Positions 1 to 6,874 of a DNA stretch of 64,000 nucleotides are shown piece by piece; positions within the stretch are counted from its first letter, which is position 1; the number at the start of each line of letters is the position of its first letter. Position numbers and translations under genes: made by a program. The DNA lies in assembly GCA_017416065.1 (NCBI GenBank), contig JAFQDM010000022.1, positions 1 through 64,000 of the forward strand, given 5' to 3'. The notes beneath the pieces were generated by a model. That model was not told the origin of the DNA and did no database searches. It saw only the letters and a program-made list of their open reading frames with translations. The DNA is from Ruminococcus sp. (lineage in GTDB: Bacteria; Bacillota; Clostridia; Oscillospirales; Acutalibacteraceae).

Positions 1-641
1 ACAGTTATATTGGACTCTCCAACACCTAAATCGAAATCACTTTCGCCTGAAAGAGCAGACGTCAGATTCAACTGACCGACACCCATATCTAAATCAAGGT
101 TATGAAGTGCGCCGCCTGATATGGTGATTTTTCCTGCACCACCGTCAATGTCAATATCTGAGGTAGCAACAAGAGTATCAATAGAAACTTCACCGGCACC
201 AAACTCAAAGTTCATTGTAGAAGCAGATAAGCTATCTACCGTCAGTCTTCCTGCGCCGGTTATAATATTTGCTTTTTCGAATACTGTGTCTGCAGGAATG
301 TAAAGAGTCAATACAGCACCGGTATAAGTGTGAGCAAACTTCTTTGTTTCCTTAATCGTCAGAACGCCGTTCTTATCTTCAACCGTAAGATGTTTTAGGT
401 TGCTTTCGACAGAAAAGCTTTCGCCTTGCTTGATGGTAAAGTCAGCGGCATTGATCTTTACTTCAAGGTTTTGTATCTCTGATGATACTGAATAAGTTTT
501 TATATCTTCGATCACAGCATCGCCACCGAAAAATCCACCGAACAAACCAAACATACTTAAAATTCCTCCGATAATGCTAACTGTGAGAAAAATGGCAAAC
601 GCCATTGCTATATATTTTACTGTTTTTTGGAAATTTGTCAT
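1..641 (-). CDS. DUF4097-like membrane-anchored beta-repeat protein (3' end outside window)
   Basis: Only the first 213 codons are present; the gene leaves the window at base 1. A membrane segment at about residues 8-32 is followed by a Gly/Phe-rich stretch (FGLFGGFFGG) and then repeated short strands of the type GAGRLTVDSL, GAGEVSIDTL, GAGKITISG and GVGQLNLTSA, the pattern of the DUF4097 putative adhesin-like beta-solenoid family. Its ATG overlaps the TGA of the upstream LiaF-like gene in an ATGA arrangement, with GGAGG eight to twelve bases ahead, so the two are translationally coupled. The upstream partner suggests a role in envelope stress sensing or protection, but that is inference. No catalytic residues are apparent. 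Confidence 0.8.
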   Translation of the reverse strand, partial: MTNFQKTVKYIAMAFAIFLTVSIIGGILSMFGLFGGFFGGDAVIEDIKTYSVSSEIQNLEVKINAADFTIKQGESFSVESNLKHLTVEDKNGVLTIKETKKFAHTYTGAVLTLYIPADTVFEKANIITGAGRLTVDSLSASTMNFEFGAGEVSIDTLVATSDIDIDGGAGKITISGGALHNLDLDMGVGQLNLTSALSGESDFDLGVGESNIT

Positions 642-1315
642 TTAATTTCAACGCCTCCAAACATACAAGTACCGCTTACATAGATGGTAGGAGCTTCTTT
701 ATGTAATGCTGTTTTGTTTGATATTCCACCGAAAATACAATTTGAACTAACTTTAACATTTACATTATCGGGGACAAGAATATCAATGCCTCCGAAGATT
801 GCCGATACCTGAATCGCACAGTCTTTTTCGATAATAGCATTTTTTAAATTACAATCAACTCCACCAAACACGGCGGTAAGTTCTGCACCTTCAAACACTT
901 CACCGTCATAATTTAGCTTACAGCCAGAGAAGGTAGCACAACCAACCTTTGTTTCGCCGCCGTTTTGCTTAATTTTAGCAATAATTTCATTTGCCTTATT
1001 TCCAAAAAGTCCGGCAAAAACCATCTTCAATCCGATAATTACAATAATGGCAGGAACAAGAAGTTTCCACAACATCGAAAAGCTCAAAATATCTTGGCAG
1101 CACAATAACAGGAATACACCAACTGCTATACCAATAATGTTGCCTGTCTTTTCGCGCTCTGTAAATAATCCAATGGCACACGGCACGATAATAAACAGTG
1201 TCCACCAACCGTCAAAGAAGATATTAATATCCATAATGTTAAATACATTCAGAGCCAACACCACGCCTGCGGCAATCAATACAATTCCCCACAAAATACT
1301 GCTAACTTTTTTCAT
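638..1315 (-). CDS. LiaF-like membrane protein with C-terminal cell-wall stress domain
   Basis: The 225-aa protein begins at the ATG at 1315, preceded by AGAGGAA; an in-frame extension upstream would read through the leader terminator and is rejected. The N-terminal half has four hydrophobic helices (residues about 5-100), as in DUF5668/LiaF-type proteins. The C-terminal half repeats the motif FGG within AVFGGVDC, AIFGGIDI, CIFGGIS and MFGGVEI, the hallmark of the cell wall-active antibiotic response (LiaF C-terminal) domain. In Bacillus, LiaF inhibits the LiaSR two-component system; no liaS or liaR is in view here, so the function may differ. It is first in an operon with the DUF4097 gene and sits behind a structured leader with an intrinsic terminator. 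Confidence 0.8.
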   Translation of the reverse strand: MKKVSSILWGIVLIAAGVVLALNVFNIMDINIFFDGWWTLFIIVPCAIGLFTEREKTGNIIGIAVGVFLLLCCQDILSFSMLWKLLVPAIIVIIGLKMVFAGLFGNKANEIIAKIKQNGGETKVGCATFSGCKLNYDGEVFEGAELTAVFGGVDCNLKNAIIEKDCAIQVSAIFGGIDILVPDNVNVKVSSNCIFGGISNKTALHKEAPTIYVSGTCMFGGVEIK

Positions 1316-1482
1316 TGTTTTTCCTCTTTTCCTATTAATAAAAAAGTGCGCAGCCAAAGCTACGCACCAAAAAACGTAGCCTGATCTGTTGCGACACAGT
1401 TCACTCCAAACAGGAAATGATATCAAGGCATACATTTTTACCAATAGTATGCCTGTTCAGAGTAATATTAAACTGTGTCGCA
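1316..1482 (-). promoter_or_regulatory. Structured 5' leader, candidate riboswitch or attenuator, class unknown
   Basis: The leader opens with a perfect 12-bp stem (1390-1401 with 1471-1482) that starts close to the predicted transcription start. It encloses a second irregular helix: ACTC/GAGT (1460-1463 with 1403-1406), AACAGG/CCTGTT (1452-1457 with 1409-1414) and an apical 8-bp helix (1426-1433 with 1447-1454). Some of these compete with each other. It is followed by mutually exclusive antiterminator and terminator hairpins. I could not match the conserved core of any riboswitch class I know. Folding was done by eye. Confidence 0.5.
1346..1367 (-). terminator. Leader terminator (attenuator) before the LiaF-like gene
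   Basis: On the minus strand GTGCG-T-AGC pairs with GCT-G-CGCAC, followed by six T (1345-1340), about 25 bases before the start codon. An overlapping alternative stem pairs GCTACG (1375-1380) with CGTAGC (1359-1364), which would use the 5' half of the terminator and act as an antiterminator. Confidence 0.7.
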
Positions 1483-1488
1483 TCTGGT

Positions 1489-1517
1489 ATTATATCATAA
1501 AACAGAAAATACCGCAA
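1489..1517 (-). promoter_or_regulatory. Sigma-A-type promoter of the LiaF-like operon
   Basis: Minus strand TTGCGG (1512-1517), 17-base spacer, TATAAT (1489-1494). Transcription would begin near 1482, at the foot of the leader's outer stem. Confidence 0.65.
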
Positions 1518-1989
1518 TACCAATCAAGTGATATTGTACTATCATTTACTGCCTTATTTATTATTTTAGAAACGAATGGTTTCAAACCGTTATAAGCAGC
1601 AAAAGCATTATGGCAAATATCGAATTTAGTTCAAGTCCTCCTCAAAGGTCGTTTTTGGGAAATGATTTCTTTTGAATTCCACCTTGAAAAATGGCATAAC
1701 AAAACCCCGAAACCGCCCAGGTTTCGGGGTTTTCCGAACCGATATCTTTTTCGGTTCGCAATGTTGATTGCAGAGGACGGATTATGCTTTTTCTACTCCT
1801 CGGATTATTTGGAAAAATCGCCCCTCTTGCGGTGCCCGAAAAAATTTTCGGGTGCAGTCGCACTAATCCTTGATTTTTTCGACCGCTGCGCCAAACCGCC
1901 CTCCCTGTATCCGCCACCGGCGGCGCTTCGGCGGTTCGCCCTTCGGGAAGGCGAAGCTCGTTTCATAAACTTTCCATAACAAAAAAGAA
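1518..1989. other. Non-coding stretch with inverted repeats
   Basis: No convincing gene. It contains a terminator-like hairpin (AACCCCGAAACC paired with GGTTTCGGGGTT, 1703-1731), an adjacent inverted repeat (CGAACCGA/TCGGTTCG, about 1735-1759) and GC-rich palindromic text to 1960. Open frames here read through these repeats and the tRNA fragment and have no ribosome binding site. The stretch is probably the original 3' flank of the initiator tRNA gene. Confidence 0.5.
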
Positions 1990-2011
1990 AAGACACCCTC
2001 TTGGGTGTCTT
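1990..2011 (-). terminator. Original terminator of the tRNA-fMet transcript, displaced by the element
   Basis: AAGACACCC/GGGTGTCTT hairpin followed on the minus strand by TTTCTTTTTT. It lies 8 bp beyond the attL repeat, where the terminator of the tRNA gene would be if the 8-kb element were removed. Confidence 0.65.
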
Positions 2012-2018
2012 CTCATTT

Positions 2019-2065
2019 TTTGGTTGCGGAGGAAGGATTTGAACCAACGACCTTCGGGTTATGAG
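2019..2065 (-). repeat. attL: 47-bp duplicate of the tRNA-fMet 3' end
   Basis: Identical base for base to 9970-10016 (offset 7951). It holds the T-arm, 3' acceptor strand and CCA of tRNA-fMet but lacks the 5' half, so it is not a functional tRNA. Confidence 0.9.
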
Positions 2066-2168
2066 TGCTAAATCTGAGTTTTTGTAATTTTTATTAACTC
2101 TCGACAATTCAGTATCTAAGCGGCATTTGATATGTTTTCTTTTTGCAATTCTATGTAACTTCTTGCAA

Positions 2169-2321
2169 TTAACAGTAATAACAAGTGGCAAATAAATGGC
2201 AAGTAATCAGCTGATTTTGGAATAAAGAACTGTGGGCACTCCTTTTTAAGGCCTCGCAAATCTCGCAATAGATCTGCTTATATCGCTGCTTTATTTTGCC
2301 TATATTCTGTTTGCGCTCCAT
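2169..2321 (-). CDS. Possible 50-aa basic, Cys-rich peptide (doubtful)
   Basis: ATG at 2321 follows GAGGGGGGCGGGG at workable spacing. The peptide starts MERKQNIGKIKQRYKQ, so its first half is basic, and it ends in a Cys-rich tail (HLFATCYYC). The frame runs across the integrase arm site to the element end, so it may be a truncated gene whose tail is fortuitous. I recognise no family. Confidence 0.25.
   Translation of the reverse strand: MERKQNIGKIKQRYKQIYCEICEALKRSAHSSLFQNQLITCHLFATCYYC
2186..2202 (+). repeat. Integrase arm-type site, left end
   Basis: TGGCAAATAAATGGCAA, a 17-bp sequence that is itself a tandem of TGGCAAA-like units, recurs identically at 9887-9903 just inside the other end. 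The position near both att sites suggests arm-binding sites for the integrase N-terminal domain. Confidence 0.5.
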
Positions 2322-2435
2322 ACCCCGCCCCCCTCACCACTAAACGCAGAAAGCTCCATACAAGCCAAATTTCGCAAAGCATAAGGCATCTACACACAGC
2401 GGAACACACCATCCTTGTCGCATTGCAAAAAAAGA

Positions 2436-2465
2436 AAGGCAAACTCATATTTCGGAGTCTGCCTT
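2436..2465 (-). terminator. Terminator of the zinc-ribbon/RHH gene pair
   Basis: Minus strand AAGGCAGACTC/GAGTTTGCCTT hairpin (one mismatch) followed by TCTTTTTTT. Confidence 0.65.
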
Positions 2466-2515
2466 ATTATGCGTATGTTTTTGGTGGGGCGACACTCCCA
2501 CATTTTTCAAACGGT

Positions 2516-2713
2516 TCATTCCTCAGAAGATTGTTGCTGACAATAAGGACACTCTATAAGTGTATATCCTACTTCTTTATATGCCTTTTCTTCAGCCATA
2601 GCATAATTGACAAAATATGCTTTTTCCATCTCTCGATCAACTAATCTTTCAAACTTTTCTTCGTTATTAGGTTGCTTATATTTCCCGGTATCATTGCAAT
2701 GTTTGCACTTCAT
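2516..2713 (-). CDS. Small CxxC...CxxC protein
   Basis: A 65-aa protein with CKHC near the N-terminus and CPYC near the C-terminus, a pair that could bind one zinc ion, around a charged central helix (EEKFERLVDREMEKAYF). It starts two bases after the stop of the RHH gene, so it is the second gene of a two-gene unit. The function is unknown; small zinc-finger proteins like this are common cargo of clostridial mobile elements. Confidence 0.6.
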   Translation of the reverse strand: MKCKHCNDTGKYKQPNNEEKFERLVDREMEKAYFVNYAMAEEKAYKEVGYTLIECPYCQQQSSEE

Positions 2714-2715
2714 TA

Positions 2716-2922
2716 CTACTCGTTCCCTTCTTGGTTGCTCTTATCTCGATCTATAGTTTCATCTATGGCACGCTTTATAAATCCATTTAGACTTTCCCCC
2801 TGTTTTTCCGCGTGGGACCTGATTTCTTCATATTTATCCAGTTTAACATCTAATGGAATGCGCTTCAGGTTAGCTTTTGCATACTCTATGTCATATTTCT
2901 GTTTCTTTAGATTAACAGCCAT
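2716..2922 (-). CDS. Ribbon-helix-helix DNA-binding protein
   Basis: The 68-aa protein has the Arc/MetJ layout: a short strand (RIPLDVKLDK, residues about 21-30) followed by two helices (YEEIRSHAEKQG and LNGFIKRAIDETIDRD). The RBS GGCGG sits before the ATG. It is likely a dimeric repressor. The palindromic operators at 3221-3302 are possible targets, because an RHH dimer binds short palindromes, but the element's other regulators are also candidates. It lies beside the type I toxin locus. Confidence 0.7.
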   Translation of the reverse strand: MAVNLKKQKYDIEYAKANLKRIPLDVKLDKYEEIRSHAEKQGESLNGFIKRAIDETIDRDKSNQEGNE

Positions 2923-2941
2923 ATTTTCACCGCCTATTCTA

Positions 2942-2970
2942 TTGACAATACACCTAAAGAGGAGTATAAT
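2942..2970 (+). promoter_or_regulatory. Promoter of the antitoxin RNA
   Basis: TTGACA (2942-2947), 17-base spacer, TATAAT (2965-2970): a full consensus sigma-A promoter with no protein gene downstream on its strand before a terminator. Confidence 0.75.
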
Positions 2971-2975
2971 ATAGA

Positions 2976-3066
2976 TGCAAAGGAACGGCTTTGGCTGTTC
3001 CGCTAAGACAATTTATTTTTATTTAACCGTCTTGTGGTGCGAACACAGGGCGGTTATTTCTTTTTT
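2976..3066 (+). ncRNA. Candidate type I antitoxin RNA (RNAII-like), about 90 nt
   Basis: Transcription from the consensus promoter would give an RNA with a 5' hairpin (GGAACGGC, loop TTTG, GCTGTTCC; 2982-3001) and a terminator hairpin (3025-3055) followed by a T-rich run. It converges on, and overlaps, the 3' end of the toxin mRNA made from the other strand. Its 5' hairpin can pair, counting G-U pairs, at 18 of 20 positions with the 5' hairpin of the toxin mRNA (3170-3189). Complementarity at both ends is the arrangement of the Enterococcus par (Fst) antitoxin RNAII. Confidence 0.6.
3025..3055 (+). terminator. Terminator of the antitoxin RNA
   Basis: AACCGTC/GGCGGTT stem with an inner TGTG/CACA helix, followed by ATTTCTTTTTT. 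The stop codon of the toxin gene (3054-3056, other strand) lies at its base, so the two transcripts share this hairpin. Confidence 0.7.
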
Positions 3067-3137
3067 ATATTCTTAATGACTTCATTAAAAGTCATCATTA
3101 AAACAGCAAATGAAATTATGTATATAACATCTACCAT
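3054..3137 (-). CDS. Candidate type I toxin, 27-aa membrane peptide
   Basis: The peptide starts MVDVIYIISFAVLMM and ends KNIKKK: one hydrophobic helix followed by a basic tail, like Fst, TxpA and other small holin-like type I toxins. A strong Shine-Dalgarno (AAAGGGGGTG) sits 9 bases before the ATG but is folded into a hairpin. The gene has its own promoter and an antisense RNA converging on its 3' end. The locus architecture matches par of pAD1, where RNAI encodes Fst and RNAII is the antitoxin. The peptide sequence itself does not clearly match Fst. Likely action, if the call is right: membrane damage when the antitoxin RNA decays after element loss. Confidence 0.6.
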   Translation of the reverse strand: MVDVIYIISFAVLMMTFNEVIKNIKKK

Positions 3138-3148
3138 CTGAATATACA

Positions 3149-3189
3149 CCCCCTTTCTATAAGGGAGCTGGAACAACCGCCACCGTTCC
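3149..3189 (-). promoter_or_regulatory. Toxin mRNA 5' hairpin and SD-sequestering hairpin
   Basis: In the toxin transcript a 5' hairpin (3170-3189, GGAAC/GTTCC ends) is followed by CTCCCTT (3161-3167) pairing with AAGGGGG (3149-3155). The second stem hides the Shine-Dalgarno. This resembles the translational block in fst mRNA. Confidence 0.5.
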
Positions 3190-3201
3190 TTTACGATATA
3201 T

Positions 3202-3230
3202 ATTATATCACATAATTTATACTATGTACA
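3202..3230 (-). promoter_or_regulatory. Promoter of the toxin mRNA
   Basis: Minus strand TATAAT (3202-3207) with a 17-base spacer to TGTACA (3225-3230, four of six consensus bases). The -35 region lies inside the first palindromic operator (3221-3234), so the operator-binding protein may repress the toxin. Confidence 0.5.
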
Positions 3231-3302
3231 TAGTTATAATTAACAAAAGTTACGTACATAGTTTGTTGAATGTGCCTATTGACTTTATACTATGTACGTA
3301 GT
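3221..3302. promoter_or_regulatory. Three palindromic operators between divergent promoters
   Basis: ACTATGTACATAGT (3221-3234, perfect palindrome), GTTACGTACATAGT (3249-3262) and ACTATGTACGTAGT (3289-3302) are variants of one site, spaced 28 and 40 bp. The first covers the toxin -35 and the third lies in the spacer of the rightward promoter. Spacing suggests cooperative binding by one repressor; the RHH protein or an XRE protein of the element is the likely ligand. Confidence 0.6.
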
Positions 3303-3307
3303 ATAAT
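3279..3307 (+). promoter_or_regulatory. Promoter for the two rightward cargo genes
   Basis: TTGACT (3279-3284), 17-base spacer containing operator three, TATAAT (3302-3307). A leader of about 120 bases precedes the gene at 3437. Confidence 0.7.
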
Positions 3308-3436
3308 ATAGACGTTGAGAGGGACAGCGTACACCCGAAGATAAACGGCTCGTTATTCTGCGATTACGAGAGACCCGACAGAGCGTAAGACAGGGCAAGG
3401 CAGACAGCTCAATTACATTAAAGAGAGGTAAATATC

Positions 3437-3712
3437 ATGTCAACAATGGAATTGACAAAACAAGTAAAAGAACTAAAAGAACTTAAGGCTATGGCTGCAG
3501 AACTTGATGCTGAGATTACTGCTATCGAGGACAGTATCAAAGCTGAAATGACAGCCAGAGGCGCCGAAGAAATGACGATAGGTATTTTTAAGGTGCGGTG
3601 GACTAAAGTGGTCAGCAGTCGCTTTGATACATCAGCATTCAAGAAAACCCATGCAGATCTGTATGGTCAGTACTCTCGTCAGATAGAGAGCCGTAGATTC
3701 TCAATCGCATAA
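3437..3712 (+). CDS. Small coiled-coil element protein, function unknown
   Basis: A 91-aa protein preceded by AGAGAGG. Residues about 3-45 form a charged coiled coil (KQVKELKELKAMAAELDAEI). The C-terminal part contains VRWTKVVSSRFDTSAFKK and ends QIESRRFSIA, a pattern I associate with small proteins of phage-like elements in Firmicutes that resemble Gp157-type host-nuclease-related or recombination-related proteins, though I cannot assign a family. It is first behind the operator-controlled promoter at 3279, with the next gene 129 bases on. Confidence 0.6.
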   Translation: MSTMELTKQVKELKELKAMAAELDAEITAIEDSIKAEMTARGAEEMTIGIFKVRWTKVVSSRFDTSAFKKTHADLYGQYSRQIESRRFSIA

Positions 3713-3841
3713 GAAAAGCCCCATACAGCAACACCCGATCAAAAGTAATGCTGTACAGAGCTACGCCGCTCAAAGCGGATATATTCATTATAATGTACCC
3801 GCTCTGAGAAATCAAGAAATTTCAAAAAGGAGTAATATAAA

Positions 3842-4084
3842 ATGATAGGTAAACGTACACCCGAAAGTCTCATTTCAGCAGAAGAAGCTGTAAGAATCAC
3901 CATCAAGGCAAGTACTCTTTCCGATTTGTTAAAAGGAAGAAAGATAACAGATGAATGGAGAAAACAAAAAGGTCCGATAACACATGTTTATGAAATAGAT
4001 TGGATGCTATCTGCAATATATATTGCAGGACGCATACAAGGCATCAGAGAAGAGCGTGCTAAGAAAAAAGCAAAGAAAGACTAA
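3842..4084 (+). CDS. Small basic element protein, function unknown
   Basis: An 80-aa protein with a good RBS (AAAGGAG). It has a central region of predicted helices (ISAEEAVRITIKASTLSDLL and DWMLSAIYIAGRIQGIREE) and a Lys-rich tail (KKKAKKD). I recognise no domain. It probably shares the 3279 promoter with the preceding gene and is followed by a long-stem terminator. Confidence 0.55.
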   Translation: MIGKRTPESLISAEEAVRITIKASTLSDLLKGRKITDEWRKQKGPITHVYEIDWMLSAIYIAGRIQGIREERAKKKAKKD

Positions 4085-4253
4085 GGGTGTAAAAAATAAG
4101 TTTTCTGTCATTTCTGCCGCTCTAAAAAGGGGCAACCGGAATACTAACATTTGCTAACATAATTATTCGCATACGTGAGGATTGCAATCCAGCTGTCTTT
4201 TTTAGGGTGTCCGAAATGTCCGAAAACCAGGCAAAAGAATGAATAAAGATGCA

Positions 4254-4318
4254 GGGAGTGTGGTATGCAATTCACCCATAACAACCCATAACAAACATAG
4301 TATACCACTCCCTTTTTT
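4254..4318 (+). terminator. Terminator after the rightward cargo genes
   Basis: GGGAGTG-TG-GTAT (4254-4266) pairs with ATACCACTCCC (4302-4312), with a two-base bulge, followed by TTTTTT. The loop holds CCCATAACAA twice. It faces the sigma-factor gene, so it also separates converging transcripts. I see nothing else between 4085 and 4371. Confidence 0.6.
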
Positions 4319-4371
4319 ATTTTAGATGACCATAGCGGAATCATTTTCTCTTTGTTTTGTCTTTGCTCGAG

Positions 4372-5163
4372 TTATAAAAACAACTTTTCTGAATGGTTTT
4401 CAATATATTTCTGTTCGGCTATAAACAATAAACTTTGCTTCATTCCGTAACTAATATATTCACCATTCAAACGTCTTTGAGATATACTATCCTCTACGGC
4501 TTGTCTCTCTCTCGATATTTGCCACCGCCAATGTACATATTCCCTGTTTGCGTAATGTCTTTCAAACTCGCCATAAATTCCCTGTATTGCTTTATTTCGC
4601 CGCAAAATGTGCAATCCCCTGGTTACTCGGTTTCTCGCTATGGTGCCGCTCACGCTTGTTATTTCGCCTATCTGTCGGTAATTGTAATTCTTGAAATAAT
4701 ATAAGGAAACTGCTTCCCTCTCGTCACATGGTAATTCTGCAACCGCTTGTCGTGTTATTTTTTGAAGATCCGTTAGTTCAATTTCTGTCAGCCTTTCTAA
4801 TGCGGAATAATCAGGAATTAAATCAATAAGCTCTATATCCCCTTCATCACCAACAGATTGATTATAAGAGTACTCGTGCATCGGCTTACTCGGCATAGCA
4901 ATACGTATTACATTCATTATATGATAGTCAAGATATGAGTTAAATTTATACGGTTTTGTGTTGTCATAAGCTTGCACGGCATTACACAAAGCAAAATACA
5001 GCTCCTGTTCAAAATCTTCAGCTGAAAGATAATTTGGCAATTCAATGCGTATAATCTTGCTATTTAATATCTTGCGCATCAGTTTATGCACGTTTTGCCA
5101 TAACTCAGTATAATACTCCGTATGTCCTAACTGGATTTGCTTTGCAAGTTCTTCGTTTGTCAT
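4372..5163 (-). CDS. Sigma-70 family RNA polymerase sigma factor of the element
   Basis: A 263-aa protein. An N-terminal region 2-like section (AEDFEQELYFALCNAVQAYD...FNSYLDYHIMNVIR, residues about 48-90) is followed by a region 4-like helix-turn-helix (LPCDEREAVSLYYFKNYNYRQIGEITSVSGTIARNRVTRG, about 142-182). It is last in the leftward early operon after the DnaC-like gene. Its RBS (GGGGAGTGG) can pair with CCAC/CCCC upstream (5220-5236 region), so translation may be controlled by structure. Sigma-like late regulators in phages switch on later genes; here the target promoters are not visible. Confidence 0.75.
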   Translation of the reverse strand: MTNEELAKQIQLGHTEYYTELWQNVHKLMRKILNSKIIRIELPNYLSAEDFEQELYFALCNAVQAYDNTKPYKFNSYLDYHIMNVIRIAMPSKPMHEYSYNQSVGDEGDIELIDLIPDYSALERLTEIELTDLQKITRQAVAELPCDEREAVSLYYFKNYNYRQIGEITSVSGTIARNRVTRGLHILRRNKAIQGIYGEFERHYANREYVHWRWQISRERQAVEDSISQRRLNGEYISYGMKQSLLFIAEQKYIENHSEKLFL

Positions 5164-5248
5164 TGACAGCCACTCCCCTATATTGTAAAATGTAGTAAAA
5201 GTATTGTACCTTATGGCTGCTCCTACATTGTGGGGGGTGGCTTTTGTT

Positions 5249-6067
5249 TTATTGGTTCAATATATTTAGAGCCTTTCTACTTCTTTCTTTCGCTATTTCA
5301 AGTCTGCTTATACTTACATCTATTTTCTGTGTTATACAGCACATCTGAAGTATACGGTCGTAAATCCGCTGTTTGTCAAGTGTATCAGGAACTTTAAGCT
5401 CCGAGGGTGATAAATTTGTGGTAACAAGCAATGGTATGTTATTTTTATATATATCATCAATAATGTTATATGCTGTTTGAGTAGCATTCTCTACACCGAC
5501 ATCATCAAGTACTATTAATTCATAGCGTGTCAAATCAATGTCTTGTATTAACTTATTATTTCTATTCTTGACGAGATCCGACAATCTGATAACAAGCACT
5601 CTGAAGCCGCTCTGTACAAGAGCATTAGCAATACAGCAAGCGTAAAAACTCTTACCACCACCCGTATCACCATAGAACAGGATACCATAATGGCTCTCTT
5701 TCATATCCGACCAATGTTTTATATATTTTCTACACAGCTCACTTGCCTTTGGATTGCGATTGTCATCCTGTTCAAAATTATAGCCTCGATATCTGATGTC
5801 AGGAATACCGTCTTCAATAAAACGCTTTATTTCATCCCGCTTTTGCCTTATAGCTTCTTCTTCCTCTGCCTGCTCATCACAAAGACATTTAATAGGAAAG
5901 TATTTATATGTTCCGCTCCCTAACGGAAATTTCTTTCTTGTTTCTTTTGGTTGGTTGCACATACCGCATATCAGTATACCTTCAGAATTTCTGTAGTCAC
6001 ACTCGTTTGTAACGCTGTTGCTCCTGTCAGCAATGGCATCTATCGTTCTTGTTATAGTATCGCTCAT
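5249..6067 (-). CDS. DnaC/IstB-like helicase loader ATPase
   Basis: A 272-aa AAA+ protein with a zinc-binding N-terminal region (CGMC at 34-37, CLC at 61-63), Walker A GDTGGGKS (133-140) and Walker B-like ELIVLDDVG. This arrangement is that of phage DnaC-type helicase loaders. It would place the host replicative helicase on the element origin together with the DnaD-like protein encoded just upstream; the two genes are two bases apart. That the element can replicate when excised is inference. Confidence 0.85.
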   Translation of the reverse strand: MSDTITRTIDAIADRSNSVTNECDYRNSEGILICGMCNQPKETRKKFPLGSGTYKYFPIKCLCDEQAEEEEAIRQKRDEIKRFIEDGIPDIRYRGYNFEQDDNRNPKASELCRKYIKHWSDMKESHYGILFYGDTGGGKSFYACCIANALVQSGFRVLVIRLSDLVKNRNNKLIQDIDLTRYELIVLDDVGVENATQTAYNIIDDIYKNNIPLLVTTNLSPSELKVPDTLDKQRIYDRILQMCCITQKIDVSISRLEIAKERSRKALNILNQ

Positions 6068-6069
6068 AA

Positions 6070-6861
6070 TTAAAACTCCTCGTCATAATCTCGGGCTTTC
6101 AGTTGTTCTGATGATGTAGTCTTATTGTTATAGTTACCTTCTATAATCTTTGTTAAATTAGAAGGATTCATTATCCAATCAAAACCGCAACCGCTCCAGT
6201 TTCCATTACGACCTGTCAGAAAATCAGAATCTTCAACAATTCTAAAAAAATCTGAGAATGTTATTCCTCCTAACAGTTGAGCGGCATTTTTGATCCGCTT
6301 TCGTCTTTTATCTGTTAATTTCTGAACAGCAGGCAAACTTACACAAATTGAATTAAACAACTCTACAACAGATTGATAATCAAAAGCGTTTCGAGTGTCA
6401 ACTTGAGTTGACGGACTCTCTATATCTAACCTATCCTTACCTAACCTATCCTTACCTAACCTATCCTGTGTATCCAATTCGGATACAACATGTATACATT
6501 CTGTATCCATAACGGAAATATCAGATAAAGAGTAGACATTATCATCCAACTTAAGTTTTGATCGTTCCTCTTGATATATACTTTTGCGATATCTGTCGTT
6601 CTGTATGTAGTTATGCATTTTCCAATGGGTAATAACAATAACTCCGCTGTCAAAACAGATTACAAATCCTTTTACAATCAAAGACTTCAAATCGTCCTCA
6701 GAGCACCCCACCATTTTTACAATCTTCTTTGGGGAAGCCACAAAGCCGTCGTCATCCGCTCGCATACCTAGTTCATAATATAATAACCTTGCTGATATAG
6801 GCATATCATTGAACTTATCTGTATCTATAACCGCAAGTGTAAACATTCTGCGCTGTGCCAA
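6070..6861 (-). CDS. DnaD-like replisome organizer protein
   Basis: I choose the TTG at 6861, behind AAGGCGGTGA, giving a 263-aa protein beginning MAQRRMFTLAVIDTDKF, the usual start of phage replisome organizers. The N-terminal winged-helix region (residues about 1-110, with LLYYELGMRADDDGF and HWKMHNYIQNDRYRKS) is followed by a low-complexity linker that includes a short DNA repeat encoding DRLGKDRLGKDRL. A C-terminal DnaB2/DnaD-like tail ends with WSGCGFDWIMNPSNLTKIIEG. It probably recognises the element origin and recruits the DnaC-like loader encoded next. Confidence 0.8.
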   Translation of the reverse strand: MAQRRMFTLAVIDTDKFNDMPISARLLYYELGMRADDDGFVASPKKIVKMVGCSEDDLKSLIVKGFVICFDSGVIVITHWKMHNYIQNDRYRKSIYQEERSKLKLDDNVYSLSDISVMDTECIHVVSELDTQDRLGKDRLGKDRLDIESPSTQVDTRNAFDYQSVVELFNSICVSLPAVQKLTDKRRKRIKNAAQLLGGITFSDFFRIVEDSDFLTGRNGNWSGCGFDWIMNPSNLTKIIEGNYNNKTTSSEQLKARDYDEEF

Positions 6862-6874
6862 ACCATTCACCGCC

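Noticed and set aside
1642..2191. Several open frames of 90-130 codons on both strands.
   Set aside because: They run through terminator hairpins, GC-rich repeats and the tRNA fragment at 2019-2065, overlap each other and have no ribosome binding site.
4144..4344. Frame of 66 codons opposite the terminator at 4254-4318.
   Set aside because: It reads through the terminator hairpin, has no RBS and no recognisable domain.
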